Source of the DNA: Palsa-504 sp963822765
Lineage (GTDB): Bacteria > Actinomycetota > Actinomycetes > Streptosporangiales > Streptosporangiaceae
Direction: 5' to 3'
Assembly: GCA_963822765.1 (NCBI GenBank)
Contig: CAWGJL010000045.1
Coordinates: 1 to 64,000 of the forward strand
Length of the DNA: 64,000 nt
The notes below the pieces were generated by a model. It saw only the letters and a list, made by a program, of their open reading frames with translations. It searched no databases and had not been told where the DNA came from. The first letter of the stretch is position 1; each line of letters begins with the position of its first letter. Positions 52,421-61,520 of the stretch are shown here, one piece after another. The translations under genes and the position numbers were made by a program.

Positions 52421-52436
52421 ATCCTCATTCAAGGAT
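52421..52436. promoter_or_regulatory. Inverted repeat upstream of livG
   Basis: ATCCT (52421-52425) and AGGAT (52432-52436) form an inverted repeat around CATTCA, in a locally AT-rich patch 45-60 bases before livG. The overlapping AATGA...TCATT pairing strengthens the dyad. Candidate operator for the TetR at the end of the operon. Confidence 0.4.
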
Positions 52437-52527
52437 GATTTCAGAGGGAGCGGGCAAGTCCAATACGGAGTTGGTGCCGATTCGTAGCTGAAACGCAACC
52501 CGGATCGGGCGGCGCTAGGCTGGGCCG

Positions 52528-55101
52528 ATCACGCTGATATCGGGAGCATCCGCGAGCGGGCTGACCTACGCCGAGGCGCAAGAGCGCACCCGGCTGATCG
52601 ACGTCCGCGGATACCACGTCGGGCTTGACCTGAGCGGCGGCCAGGACACGTTCGGCTCGGTCACCGACGTCCGGTTCGGCTGCCGGGAACCCGGCTCGGC
52701 CAGCTTCATCGAACTCAGGCCCGCCCGGCTGCGCCGGGCGGTGCTCAACGGCCGGGAGCTCGATCCGCGGACGCTGACCGGCGGCCGGCTGCCGCTGCCC
52801 GGCCTGCGGGACGCCAACCAGCTGCGGGTCGAGGCCGACATGGCCTACTCGCGCGACGGCGCGGGCCTGCACCGCTTCACCGACGCCGCCGACGGGGAAA
52901 CCTACCTCGCCCTGCACGCCGGGCTGGATAACGCGCAGCGGGTGTTCGCCGCCTTCGACCAGCCGGACCTCAAGGCGGCCATTACCGCCACCGCGGTCGC
53001 GCCGGACTCCTGGACCGTGCTCGGCAACGGCGTGGCCAGGCGCGCCGGGCCGGCCGGGCCGCCGGGCTGCCTCCGCTGGGAGCTGGCCGCCACGCCGCCG
53101 ATCTCCAGCTACCTGTTCACCCTGGTCGCGGGCCCGTATCACAGCGTCAGCACCGAGCACCGCGGCATCCCGTTCGGCCTGCACAGCAGGAGGTCAATGG
53201 CCGGGGCGCTGGACCGGGACGCGGCGGAGATCCTCGCCGTCACCCGGGCCTGCTTCGACCGGTACCTGGAGATCTTCGCCGAGCCGTATCCCTTCGATTC
53301 CTACGACCAGGCGTTCGTCCCCGAGCTCGAGGCCGGAGCGGTGGAGAACCCGGGCTGCATCACCTTCCGCGACGAGTTCTTGTTCCCGTCCGCGGTCACC
53401 CAGGCTGAGCGGCAGACCCGCGGGATGGTCATCGCGCACGAGATGGCCCACATGTGGTTCGGTGACCTGGTCACCATGGCCTGGTGGGACGACGTCTGGC
53501 TGAGCGAGTCGTTCGCCACCTACATGGGCTTCCAGGTGCTGTCGGAGGCCACCGCCTTCACCGGTGCCTGGACCGACTTCGCACTGTCCCGCAAGCCCCG
53601 CGGCTACGACGCCGACCAGCGAGCCTCCACCCACCCGGTCGCGCCCGGGCCGCGGGAGGTGCCCGACACCGATGCCGCGCGGTCCGCCTACGACGACATC
53701 TCCTACGCCAAGGGCGCGTCCGTGCTGCGCCAGCTGGTGGCGTGGACCGGCTGGCCGGCCTTCATCACCGGGATCAACGATTACCTGGCCCGGTACCGGT
53801 TCGCCAGCGCCACCCTGGACGACCTGCTCGACTGCCTGGCCCGCTCGTCCGGCGCCGACCTGCGCGAATGGGCGGGACGCTGGCTCCGCACTCCGGGCGT
53901 GGACACCCTGGCGATCCCGTCTTCCGGGGCCGGGATCCTCACCCATAGCGGGAGCAGGCCGCATCAGGTGTGGGTCGGTGTGTACGACCAGGTGCCCGGT
54001 GATGCGGGCGGGCTGGTCCTGCGGGCCACGGTCCCGGTCAGTGTCGAGGCGGGCGCGACCCAGGTCACGCTCCCATCGGCGGCCGCCGACCCGCCGCCGG
54101 CCCTGCTGCTGCCCAACGACGGCGACTTCGGCTACGCCAAGGTGCGCCTCGACCCCCGCTCCCAGGCCGCCCTGACCTCAGGGCTCAGCCGGCTGCCCGA
54201 TCCGCTCAGCCGGGCCGTGGCCTGGAACACCGCCCGCGATCTGGTCCGCGACGCGGAGCTGCCCGCGCCGGAGTATCTCGAGCTCGCGGCGCGGCACCTG
54301 CCCGCCGAGACCGAGACCGTGATCGCCGGATCCGTCCTGGACTTCGCCCGCTGGACGATTGCCGACCGGTACCTGCCCCAGGCCAGGCGGGAGGCCACGC
54401 TGGGCGGCCTGGCGGGCCTGTGCCGCGTGCTGCTGCGCGGGGCCGCCGGACCCGATCCCGGCGGGATGCGGCTGGTAGCCGCGCGCGGGCTGATCGACAG
54501 CGCGTCCCGCCCGGACGAGGTGGCCGAGCTGCGGTCTTGGCTCGAGGCCGGAGCTGTGCCCGGCGGCCCGGACCTGGACCCTCGCCTGCGCTGGCAGATC
54601 ATGCTCCGGCTGGCGGTACTCGGGGCCGTCGGGCAGGCCGAGATCGACGCCGAGGCCGCCCGGGACACCACCGCCCCCGGGCAGCAGAGCGCGGCGCGCT
54701 GCCGCGCCGCGCTCCCTGGGCCGGACGCCAAGCAAGCCGCCTGGGCCGAGATGTCCGGCCCGGATCCGTCTCGCTACCTGCTGGCCGGGCTCGCCGAGGG
54801 ATTCTGGCCAGCCGACCAGGCCGCCCTGCTGGCCGGCTACCTGCCCCGCTACTTCACCGCCCTCGGCGACCTCGCGGCACGAGGCGACCCGGCCACCGCC
54901 CGGGTGCTGGTCCGGCACGGGTTCCCCCAGCACGCCGTGGCGCCCGAGACCCTGCGGGCGGGTGAGGACTGCCTGGCCGGCGCCGGGCTCCCCGCCTCCC
55001 TGCACCGGCTGCTGGCCGATCAGCTCGACGACCTCCGCCGCGCCCTGCAGGTCCGCTCTGCCGCGGCAAGGTCAGTTCCTTTAGCCGAGAGCGGCTTCTA
55101 G
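52528..55101 (+). CDS. pepN: Aminopeptidase N (M1 family), non-canonical start
   Basis: About 858 residues if translation begins at 52528. Zinc metallopeptidase removing N-terminal residues. Zinc motif VIAHEMAHMWFGDLVTMAWW (HEMAH) with the third ligand Glu in WLSESFATYMG. The exopeptidase motif reads GAVEN (ELEAGAVENPGCITF) rather than GAMEN. The C-terminal helical ERAP-like domain follows. The conserved N-terminus (LTYAEAQERTRLIDVRGYHV) begins at about 52561, yet no ATG, GTG or TTG occurs between the in-frame stop at 52516-52518 and 52741. TAGGCT (52516-52521) then six bases leads to ATC at 52528, exactly where a leaderless start should be. CTG at 52534 or 52558 are alternatives. Confidence 0.88.
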   Translation: MTLISGASASGLTYAEAQERTRLIDVRGYHVGLDLSGGQDTFGSVTDVRFGCREPGSASFIELRPARLRRAVLNGRELDPRTLTGGRLPLPGLRDANQLRVEADMAYSRDGAGLHRFTDAADGETYLALHAGLDNAQRVFAAFDQPDLKAAITATAVAPDSWTVLGNGVARRAGPAGPPGCLRWELAATPPISSYLFTLVAGPYHSVSTEHRGIPFGLHSRRSMAGALDRDAAEILAVTRACFDRYLEIFAEPYPFDSYDQAFVPELEAGAVENPGCITFRDEFLFPSAVTQAERQTRGMVIAHEMAHMWFGDLVTMAWWDDVWLSESFATYMGFQVLSEATAFTGAWTDFALSRKPRGYDADQRASTHPVAPGPREVPDTDAARSAYDDISYAKGASVLRQLVAWTGWPAFITGINDYLARYRFASATLDDLLDCLARSSGADLREWAGRWLRTPGVDTLAIPSSGAGILTHSGSRPHQVWVGVYDQVPGDAGGLVLRATVPVSVEAGATQVTLPSAAADPPPALLLPNDGDFGYAKVRLDPRSQAALTSGLSRLPDPLSRAVAWNTARDLVRDAELPAPEYLELAARHLPAETETVIAGSVLDFARWTIADRYLPQARREATLGGLAGLCRVLLRGAAGPDPGGMRLVAARGLIDSASRPDEVAELRSWLEAGAVPGGPDLDPRLRWQIMLRLAVLGAVGQAEIDAEAARDTTAPGQQSAARCRAALPGPDAKQAAWAEMSGPDPSRYLLAGLAEGFWPADQAALLAGYLPRYFTALGDLAARGDPATARVLVRHGFPQHAVAPETLRAGEDCLAGAGLPASLHRLLADQLDDLRRALQVRSAAARSVPLAESGF

Positions 55102-56496
55102 CTCGGCGCGCGTGGGTTGAGTCATCGCGGGAGCAGTGTCGAGGGAGCGCAATACGTCCTGAGTATGGGTCACGACGTCGGGATCGGTGTACACATCGTC
55201 GGGTTTCGCGAGCATGCCCATCACCCGCCAGAACGCGCGGAACACGATGGCGTCAAACGGCATGGCAGCGCGGAGTTCGGCGAAGGTGACTCGATCTTCC
55301 AGCGGGGTCGTGCCGGGCGCTGGTGCGCCGAACAGGGTGTGGCGCAGTTCAGCCAGCCGCCGACCGTCATTGGCAGCTTGGTCGAGGTAGAAGGGCTCAA
55401 CATGCCGGGTGACGAAGTGGTCCAGGGCCTGGGCTAGCCCCATCTCATCCTCGCCGTACTCGTCGAGCAGTTCTACGAGATCCGTCGCGCCTTGCAGGGC
55501 AAGCGCTAGCCCGCGACCGAAGGTCGGATTGGTCGTGCAAACCGAGTCGCCCACGGCGGCCAGCCCGGTGGCGACCGGGACCCCGTCAACGGTCAACCGC
55601 CGCATCGAGTTGTGCAGGCCACCCATCGGATAGATGTCGCAGATCGGATCCATGGCCGACAACCATGACGCCAGCACCGGGACGGTGCCCGCCACTGCGG
55701 TGAAGACATCCGGGTCGGCGACGCGGCGAAACCTCCTGTCTTCGGTCAGCGGGGCGATAGCCAGCAGCATCGTGCGGTTGTCCGCTCCCCAGATCCCGGT
55801 CGTGAACTCGTTGAGGGCTAGAACCACCCTGGTGGTTTCGGGCCCGGGCAGCACCGCATCGGGACGAAACCGGTAGTGCCGGCTGTAGTAGGCCAGGCCA
55901 CATTCAGCCTGCACGGTCGAGCCCCGCCGCGCCCCGGCGGTCTGCAGCCACGAGTCCATTGCGCTGCGCCGGCCTGTCGCGTCCACGACAAGATCGGCGG
56001 CAAGATCATCGCCCGTGGTAGCGCATCCAACCACCCGGGGCGGTGAGCCCGGCCGGGTCAGCAGCCCGGTGGCCCGCACGCCCCCCTGCGTCTGGATGCC
56101 TGACTGGTCAACCACAGCACGTCGCAGCACCCAGTCGAGCGTGGATCGCCGGGTCGCCACACTCGTGTACTCGTCGTCCCCGGGCCGGCCAGCACGATCA
56201 GACAGCGTCGGCGGCATGGCCGACGCGAGGGTTGCCTCGCCCGCACCCGCAGCCAGCAGCGCGTCATACACATCCGGCAGCGCCTGCCGGAGCAACAACC
56301 GACACCGCGGCAGCACGATGTGCGGTTGTACGAATTGCGGCACCGCCGGGCGGAACGCGCTGGCCGCCGCCGCCTCGACGTCGGAAGCGGGCTCGATCGG
56401 GTCCCGGTCGAGCAAGACCACCTCGTGGCCGGCCCGGGCTAGGAGCAAGGCAGTGAACTGGCCAGCCCCGCTGCCCCCGACCACGACAATCCTCAT
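55081..56496 (-). CDS. FAD-dependent monooxygenase/halogenase-like oxidoreductase
   Basis: 471 residues from ATG 56496 with AAGGAGGCAG as ribosome binding site. FAD fold: RIVVVGGSGAGQFTALLLAR (GxGxxG), LLDRDPIEPASDVEAA, WVLRRAVVDQSGIQ, LVVDATGRRSAMDSWLQTAG, and the second FAD motif AAVGDSVCTTNPTFGRGLAL (GD). The GRG and late VEPFYLDQAANDGRR resemble hydroxylases acting on larger or carrier-bound substrates. Substrate unknown. Its end overlaps pepN by 21 bases. Confidence 0.8.
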   Translation of the reverse strand: MRIVVVGGSGAGQFTALLLARAGHEVVLLDRDPIEPASDVEAAAASAFRPAVPQFVQPHIVLPRCRLLLRQALPDVYDALLAAGAGEATLASAMPPTLSDRAGRPGDDEYTSVATRRSTLDWVLRRAVVDQSGIQTQGGVRATGLLTRPGSPPRVVGCATTGDDLAADLVVDATGRRSAMDSWLQTAGARRGSTVQAECGLAYYSRHYRFRPDAVLPGPETTRVVLALNEFTTGIWGADNRTMLLAIAPLTEDRRFRRVADPDVFTAVAGTVPVLASWLSAMDPICDIYPMGGLHNSMRRLTVDGVPVATGLAAVGDSVCTTNPTFGRGLALALQGATDLVELLDEYGEDEMGLAQALDHFVTRHVEPFYLDQAANDGRRLAELRHTLFGAPAPGTTPLEDRVTFAELRAAMPFDAIVFRAFWRVMGMLAKPDDVYTDPDVVTHTQDVLRSLDTAPAMTQPTRAELEAALG

Positions 56497-56537
56497 CACT
56501 GCCTCCTTCGCCACTGCGGGCAATAGAACTCTGGTGG

Positions 56538-56563
56538 CTCAGGGATGCGTCAGCATCCCTGAG
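56538..56563. promoter_or_regulatory. Perfect 11-bp hairpin upstream of the FAD monooxygenase
   Basis: CTCAGGGATGC (56538-56548), loop GTCA, GCATCCCTGAG (56553-56563): a fully complementary stem with a tetraloop, 42 bases before the FAD gene start on the minus strand. It could be a leader hairpin, an operator (dyad) or a terminator for something on either strand; there is no U-tract. Confidence 0.45.
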
Positions 56564-56628
56564 TTCAGGTATTTCGCAGGGCCAGGCGGCAAGCTCGGCA
56601 CGAGACGACACGCCTGGCTTGAGCCTAT

Positions 56629-56928
56629 GTGGGCCGGATTCCCGGGTGGTGCCCTAGCTCTCCGGCCTGGCATCAAGAGATGCTGGTGCTGCCAACGGGC
56701 CTGCGCCGCAAGATCCGCCTCGGCCCCTGGTTCAGGCCGGTCTTCCGGCTGCTAGGGGCGATGAAGGTGCTGCGCGGCACGCCCTTGGACCCGTTCGGCC
56801 GTACCCGTGTCCGCCGCCTCGAGCGCGAGCTGATCACCGAGTACCGCGGAAAGGAGAGCAAGCCGAGCCTCCTGCGGTCCTGGCTCGCGGCTTTGGAGGG
56901 GCGTGAGGAACGGATGAGGTGGTGGTGA
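56629..56928 (+). pseudogene. Fragment of indolepyruvate ferredoxin oxidoreductase C-terminal domain
   Basis: From about 56680 the frame reads MLVLPTGLRRKIRLGPWFRP, VFRLLGAMKVLRGTPLDPFG, RTRVRRLERELITEYR. This matches the C-terminal DUF6537 part of indolepyruvate:ferredoxin oxidoreductase (RKIRLGPWFRPxFRLLRxMKxLRGTxLDPFG). Both ends differ: the upstream 17 residues look random and the tail (GKESKPSLLRSWLAALEGRE) is not the family end. The intact enzyme exceeds 1100 residues, so this is a relic. A GTG/ATG start is uncertain. Confidence 0.6.
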
Positions 56929-57005
56929 CCGGCGGGGTGAGCCACGGTCCGTTCGGGATAATGATTGTGATTTCGGCGGTCAGCTGGTTACGTCGCGATC
57001 CGGGC

Positions 57006-57881
57006 CTAGCCGAGCCCGAGCAGGCGGACCGCGTTGTGCTTGAGGATCTTGGGCCGGACTTCCGGCTTGATGTCGAGCAGCTCGAAGTCGCGCAGCCAGC
57101 GTTCCGGGGTGAGCAGCGGGTAGTCGGTGCCGAACAGCATCTTGTCCTGCAGGTAGGAACTGGCCGCGCGGACCAGCTGGGGCGGGAAGTACTTCGGTGA
57201 CCAGCCGGACAGGTCGATGTAGACGTTGGCCTTGTGGGTGGCGATCGAGATCGCCTCGTCCTGCCAGGGCACCGACGGATGGGCCAGGATCACCGTCATG
57301 CCGGGGAAGTCCGCGGCCACGTCGTCGAGCAGCATCGGGTTGGACAGCCGCAGCTTGATCCCGCGGCCGCCGGGCAGGCCCGCCCCGATGCCGGTCTGGC
57401 CGGTGTGGAAGACGGCCGGCAGGCCCGCCTCCTCGATGACCTCGTACAGCGGGTAGTAGCGCCGGTCGTCCGGCGAGAAGGCCTGCAGGCTCGGGTGGAA
57501 CTTGAATCCCCGCACCGAATGCTCGGTGATCAGATGACGGGCGCGGCGCACCGCGGCCTCGCCGGTCAGCGGGTCCACCGAGCCGAACGGGATCAGCACG
57601 TCGGGGTGGGCCGCGGCCCGGTCGGCCAGCTCCTCACTGGACAGCGCCGGATGACCGGTGGCGGTGGCGGCGTCCACGGTGAATACCACCGCGGCCAGCT
57701 GGCGCGGCCGGTAGTAGTCCGCGATCTGCTCCACCGTGGGTGCCCGGTCGTTGTCGGCCTTGAAGTACTTCGCCGACGCGGCCAGCAGCTCGTCGTCGAG
57801 CGACAGCCGGCCGTGCCCGTCCGACTCGACGTGCACATGCACGTCGATCCCCTGCAGGGCGGAAAGGTCAAGACCAGCCAT
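57006..57881 (-). CDS. Amidohydrolase-family protein (Amidohydro_2, decarboxylase-like)
   Basis: 291 residues from ATG 57881, six bases after TAGGGT (57888-57893; leaderless). TIM-barrel metal hydrolase: IDVHVHVESDGHG (first metal His pair, HVHV), RGFKFHPSLQAFSPDDRRYY, PAVFHTGQTGIGAGLPGGRG, VILAHPSVPWQDEAISIATH, LFGTDYPLLTPERWLRDFEL (metal Asp). It resembles aromatic-acid decarboxylases and 4-sulfomuconolactonase-like hydrolases of COG2159. Divergent from acetoacetyl-CoA synthetase. Confidence 0.85.
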   Translation of the reverse strand: MAGLDLSALQGIDVHVHVESDGHGRLSLDDELLAASAKYFKADNDRAPTVEQIADYYRPRQLAAVVFTVDAATATGHPALSSEELADRAAAHPDVLIPFGSVDPLTGEAAVRRARHLITEHSVRGFKFHPSLQAFSPDDRRYYPLYEVIEEAGLPAVFHTGQTGIGAGLPGGRGIKLRLSNPMLLDDVAADFPGMTVILAHPSVPWQDEAISIATHKANVYIDLSGWSPKYFPPQLVRAASSYLQDKMLFGTDYPLLTPERWLRDFELLDIKPEVRPKILKHNAVRLLGLG

Positions 57882-57964
57882 TCGAACACCCTATATGGCA
57901 GGTTCGCCCAGGCCAGCATGGTGCGGCCAGCATTTCACCGATCCGTATTTGTGCGGGCAGCACA

Positions 57965-60049
57965 TTGCCGGGCACCGCCCCGTTGTGGCACCGTCTGCGT
58001 GTGGAGGCGCGAGGACCAGTCCGCGAAGGCGACCTGCTGTGGACGCCGGGTCCGGACCGGGTGGAGCGCGCCAACCTCACGGCGTTCGGGCGCTGGCTCG
58101 ACCGTGAACGCGGACGCCGCTTCGACGGCTACCAGGAGCTCTGGCAGTGGTCGGTGACCGATCTGGACGGTTTCTGGCAGGCGGTCTGGGATTACTGCGG
58201 AATTGAGGCCTCGACCCCGCCCACCGCGGTTCTCGGCGCCCGGACCATGCCCGGTGCCGACTGGTTTCCCGGCGCCCGGCTTAACTACGCCCAGCACGTG
58301 CTGCGCCACGAGCGGCCCGGGCAGGATGCGCTGTACCACCAGTCGGAGACCACCCCGCTGGCCGGCCTGCCCTGGCCGGAGCTCGCGAACAGCGTCCGCG
58401 TCCTGGCCACCCAATTGCGCGCCCTGGGCATCCGGCCCGGCGACCGGGTCGCCTCGTGCATGCCGAACATCCCGCACACCGCGATCGCGATGCTGGCCAC
58501 CACCAGCATCGGCGCCATCTGGACCAGCTGCTCCCCCGACTTCGGCGGGCGCGGGATCAGCGACAGGTTCGGCCAGCTGGGCCCGAAGGTCCTGCTGTGC
58601 GTGGACAGCTATCGCTACGGCGGCCGCGACTACGACCGCAGCGCCGAGATGCAGCAGGTCATCGCGGGGCTGCCCAGCCTGGAGCAGGTGATCTGGGTCC
58701 CCGGCCCGCTGGGCGGGGGGCTCCAGGGGGGTCGACCCCCCGGAAGCCAGCAGAGCAACCCGGTCACGGGCGGCCCGCGCATCCATAGCTGGGACGAACT
58801 GCTGGACCACCCGGCGGTGCCCGCGGCCGGGTTCAGGTTCGAGCAGGTGCCGTTCGGGCACCCGCTGTGGATCCTGTTCTCGTCGGGCACCACCGGGCTG
58901 CCCAAGGCCATCACCCACAGCCACGGCGGCATCCTCATCGAGCAGCTGAAGCTGCAGACCCTCAACATGGACCTGCACCCGGGCGACCGGATGTTCTTCT
59001 ACACCACGGCCGGCTGGATGATGTGGAACTTCCTGGTCAGCTCGCTGCTGCTGGGCGTGCGACCGCTGCTGTACGACGGGCACCCCGGCCACCCGCGGCC
59101 GGACGTGCTGTGGCAGATGGCCGAGGCCGCGGGCGTGACATTCTTCGGGGCCAGCCCGGCCTACGCCGACCTGCTGGCCAAGGCGGGCCTGGTGCCGGGC
59201 GACAGGTACGACCTGTCCGCGCTCACCGGCCTCATGCTGGCCGGCTCGCCGGTGTCGGCCGAGTGCGGCGCCTGGTTCTACCGCAACGTCAAGCGTGACC
59301 TGTGGCTGCACGTAGGCAGCGGCGGCACCGACGTCTGCACCGGGTTCACCGGCGGGACGCCCACGCTGCCGGTCTACGCCGGCGAGCACCAGGCGCGCAA
59401 TCTCGGCGTGGCCGCCTTCGCGTTCAACGCCCAGGGCGAGCCCGTCACGGGCGAGGTGGGCGAGATGGTGATCACCCAGCCGATGCCGTCGATGCCGGTC
59501 CGGATGTGGAACGACGACGACGGCCGCCTTTACCGGCAGACCTACTTCGCCGACTTCCCCGGCGTCTGGCGGCAGGGCGACTTCTTCAAGGTCAACGAGC
59601 GGGGCGGCTGCTTCGTGCTTGGCCGCAGCGATGCCACCTTGAACCGGCACGGCATCCGGATCGGCACCGCCGAGGTCTACGCCGCTCTGGAGTCGGTGAC
59701 GCAGCTCAGCGGCGCCCTCATCGTCAACCTCGACCTGCCCGGCGGCGGGTTCTTCATGCCGCTGTTCGTCACGCTGGACGACGGCGCCGTGCTGGACGAC
59801 GCGCTGCGCCGGACGATCACCGACCGGCTGCGCAGCCAGTACACCGCCCGGCACGTGCCCGACCGGATCATCCAGGTTCCGGCCATCCCGGTCACCCTGA
59901 CCGGAAAGAAGATGGAGGTGCCGGTGCGCAAGATCCTGCTCGGCGTGCCGCCGGAGGAGGCGGCCAACCGCAACGCGATGGCCAACCCGGCCGCACTGGA
60001 CGCCTTCGCCGAGTACGCCCGGACCCAGCAGGACTACCGGCTGGTCTGA
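57965..60049 (+). CDS. Acetoacetate-CoA ligase
   Basis: 694 residues from TTG 57965; a later GTG (58001) is possible. Adenylate-forming enzyme making acetoacetyl-CoA from acetoacetate. ACAS_N-like start, then ANFPGARLNYA-like GADWFPGARLNYAQHVL, A3 motif WILFSSGTTGLPKAITHSHG, A5 region TDVCTGFTGGTPTLPVYAGE, GVWRQGDFFKVNERGGCFVL (A7), and GRSDATLNRHGIRIGTAEVY (A8). The catalytic Lys is in VTLTGKKMEVPVRKIL. An insertion of about 20 residues (GGLQGGRPPGSQQSNPVTGG) near 255-275 is encoded by a palindrome-containing block. Usual length is about 650-670. Confidence 0.9.
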   Translation: MPGTAPLWHRLRVEARGPVREGDLLWTPGPDRVERANLTAFGRWLDRERGRRFDGYQELWQWSVTDLDGFWQAVWDYCGIEASTPPTAVLGARTMPGADWFPGARLNYAQHVLRHERPGQDALYHQSETTPLAGLPWPELANSVRVLATQLRALGIRPGDRVASCMPNIPHTAIAMLATTSIGAIWTSCSPDFGGRGISDRFGQLGPKVLLCVDSYRYGGRDYDRSAEMQQVIAGLPSLEQVIWVPGPLGGGLQGGRPPGSQQSNPVTGGPRIHSWDELLDHPAVPAAGFRFEQVPFGHPLWILFSSGTTGLPKAITHSHGGILIEQLKLQTLNMDLHPGDRMFFYTTAGWMMWNFLVSSLLLGVRPLLYDGHPGHPRPDVLWQMAEAAGVTFFGASPAYADLLAKAGLVPGDRYDLSALTGLMLAGSPVSAECGAWFYRNVKRDLWLHVGSGGTDVCTGFTGGTPTLPVYAGEHQARNLGVAAFAFNAQGEPVTGEVGEMVITQPMPSMPVRMWNDDDGRLYRQTYFADFPGVWRQGDFFKVNERGGCFVLGRSDATLNRHGIRIGTAEVYAALESVTQLSGALIVNLDLPGGGFFMPLFVTLDDGAVLDDALRRTITDRLRSQYTARHVPDRIIQVPAIPVTLTGKKMEVPVRKILLGVPPEEAANRNAMANPAALDAFAEYARTQQDYRLV
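58722..58742. repeat. Palindromic insertion inside the acetoacetate-CoA ligase gene
   Basis: CCAGGGGGGTCGACCCCCCGG is a near-perfect palindrome centred on GTCGAC, sitting in the codons for the extra GGLQGGRPPG loop. It keeps the reading frame. It looks like a small mobile palindromic unit inserted in a surface loop. Confidence 0.45.
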
Positions 60050-60059
60050 TCCGGTCCGG

Positions 60060-61520
60060 TCAGTCCTCGTACCCCTGGACCGGCTTGACGTAGCCGAAGA
60101 ACGCGCGGCGCTTGATCAGCTCGGCGACCTCGGCCGGCACCATGGACTCCCACGAGTCGTCCTGCGCGGCGATCCGGCGCAGGACGTCACGGCTGAAGAT
60201 CGGCAGGTACTCGGGCCGGAAGTTATCGAGGTCGACGAAACTCCCCCGGCCGTGCAGGTAGTCATACAGCGGCTGCAGCTCGGGCTGGACCTTGACGCTG
60301 TCCACCGTGCACAGCTCGTCATCGGGGTGGGGCCGGTGCGGATACACGTAGAGCTTCAGCCCGTTCTTGAACAGCCGCCCGAAGCTTTCCAGGATCCCGC
60401 CGGGCAGCTGCGCGTGGTTCTTCTCGTCGAACAGGTCCAGGAGGCTGGGCACGCCCATGACGATGCCGATCCGCTCGGTCGTGCGTTCCCCGATGTAGGC
60501 GGCCAGCCGGTAGTAGTCGAAGTAGTCGGTAATCAGCACCGTCTCGCCGCAGGCGGCCAGCAGCTCGGCCCGGGCCAGGAAGTCCCGCCGGTCGACATCC
60601 TGGCCGCCGGCCAGCAGGTTCCGCATGGTGATCTCGGTAAGCTGCAGGATCGGCTTGCCGGCTACCGCCGGTTCCTGCGCGAACTTCTCCTTGGCGGTCG
60701 CCAGCATGTCCAGGTTGACGTGTGTCGGCGGCCGGAAGCTGCCCCGCTCGACCAGGATCGCCTTCTTGCGCAGCACCTCGCTCGGCTGCAGCACCTCGCG
60801 GTCCGGGCCGAACATGGCCACCCCGCTCAGCCCCAGCTGGACCAGCTTGAGCGCCATCAGCCGGTTGTCCACGCCACGGAACTCGATGCCGCGGAACTGG
60901 ATCATGTCGATCTCGATGCGGCCGGTGGTCAGGCGGTCCAGGAGACTCTCGATGAGCTTGTCCGGCTCGTGATGGTGGAAGAACGCCCCGTACAGCAGGT
61001 TCAGCCCGACGATCCCGAGCGCCTCCTGCTGCGCGAATGCCTCGACGTCGAGCATCCGCACGTGCATGACGATCTGGCTCGGCTCGTCGTGCGGCTGGGC
61101 CTGGAACTTCACCCCCATCCAGCCGTGGCATTCGTTGCCGCCGCGGTAGCTGCGCGCGACCACGGTGTCGGCGAAGGCGAAGAAGCAGTTCATGTCGCCG
61201 CGTTCATCGTCCAGGCGCTCAACGTTCAGCTGGAATTCCTTGTCGAGCATGCCCTGCAAGCGGCCCATCGAGACGTACCGCTCCGCCTTGCCGTAGACGG
61301 CGTCGCTGACCGCCATGTCGTAGGCGGAGATGGACTTCGCGACGGTCCCCGCGGCCCCGCCGACCCGGAAGAACCAGCGGACCACCTCCTGGCCCGCCCC
61401 GATCTCCGCGATCGTCCCGTACCAGCGCGGATCCAGGTTGATCCGCAGCGCTTTCTGGTGGGTGTCGGTTTGCTGAGCGCCAACGATGAGCTCGGTCAAT
61501 CGCGTCTCCTGCCTGCTCAT
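60060..61520 (-). CDS. Conserved protein of unknown function (about 486 aa)
   Basis: 486 residues from ATG 61520 (GCAGG as weak ribosome binding site; TACAAT at about 61542-61547 as -10). Conserved-looking blocks: HQKALRINLDPRWYGTIAEI, GAGQEVVRWFFRVGGAAGTV, AKSISAYDMAVSDAVYGKAE, then QEALGIVGLNLLYGAFFHHH, and LITDYFDYYRLAAYIGERTT. No signal peptide, no Walker or other catalytic motif that I recognise. I recall the family as widespread in bacteria with inconsistent names; I assign no function. Convergent with acetoacetate-CoA ligase (10 bases apart). Confidence 0.7.
   Translation of the reverse strand: MSRQETRLTELIVGAQQTDTHQKALRINLDPRWYGTIAEIGAGQEVVRWFFRVGGAAGTVAKSISAYDMAVSDAVYGKAERYVSMGRLQGMLDKEFQLNVERLDDERGDMNCFFAFADTVVARSYRGGNECHGWMGVKFQAQPHDEPSQIVMHVRMLDVEAFAQQEALGIVGLNLLYGAFFHHHEPDKLIESLLDRLTTGRIEIDMIQFRGIEFRGVDNRLMALKLVQLGLSGVAMFGPDREVLQPSEVLRKKAILVERGSFRPPTHVNLDMLATAKEKFAQEPAVAGKPILQLTEITMRNLLAGGQDVDRRDFLARAELLAACGETVLITDYFDYYRLAAYIGERTTERIGIVMGVPSLLDLFDEKNHAQLPGGILESFGRLFKNGLKLYVYPHRPHPDDELCTVDSVKVQPELQPLYDYLHGRGSFVDLDNFRPEYLPIFSRDVLRRIAAQDDSWESMVPAEVAELIKRRAFFGYVKPVQGYED

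Noticed and set aside
57935..59854. Minus-strand 639-codon open frame over acetoacetate-CoA ligase
   Set aside because: Composition is Arg/Gly/His/Gln-rich nonsense and lies exactly opposite a well-conserved gene.
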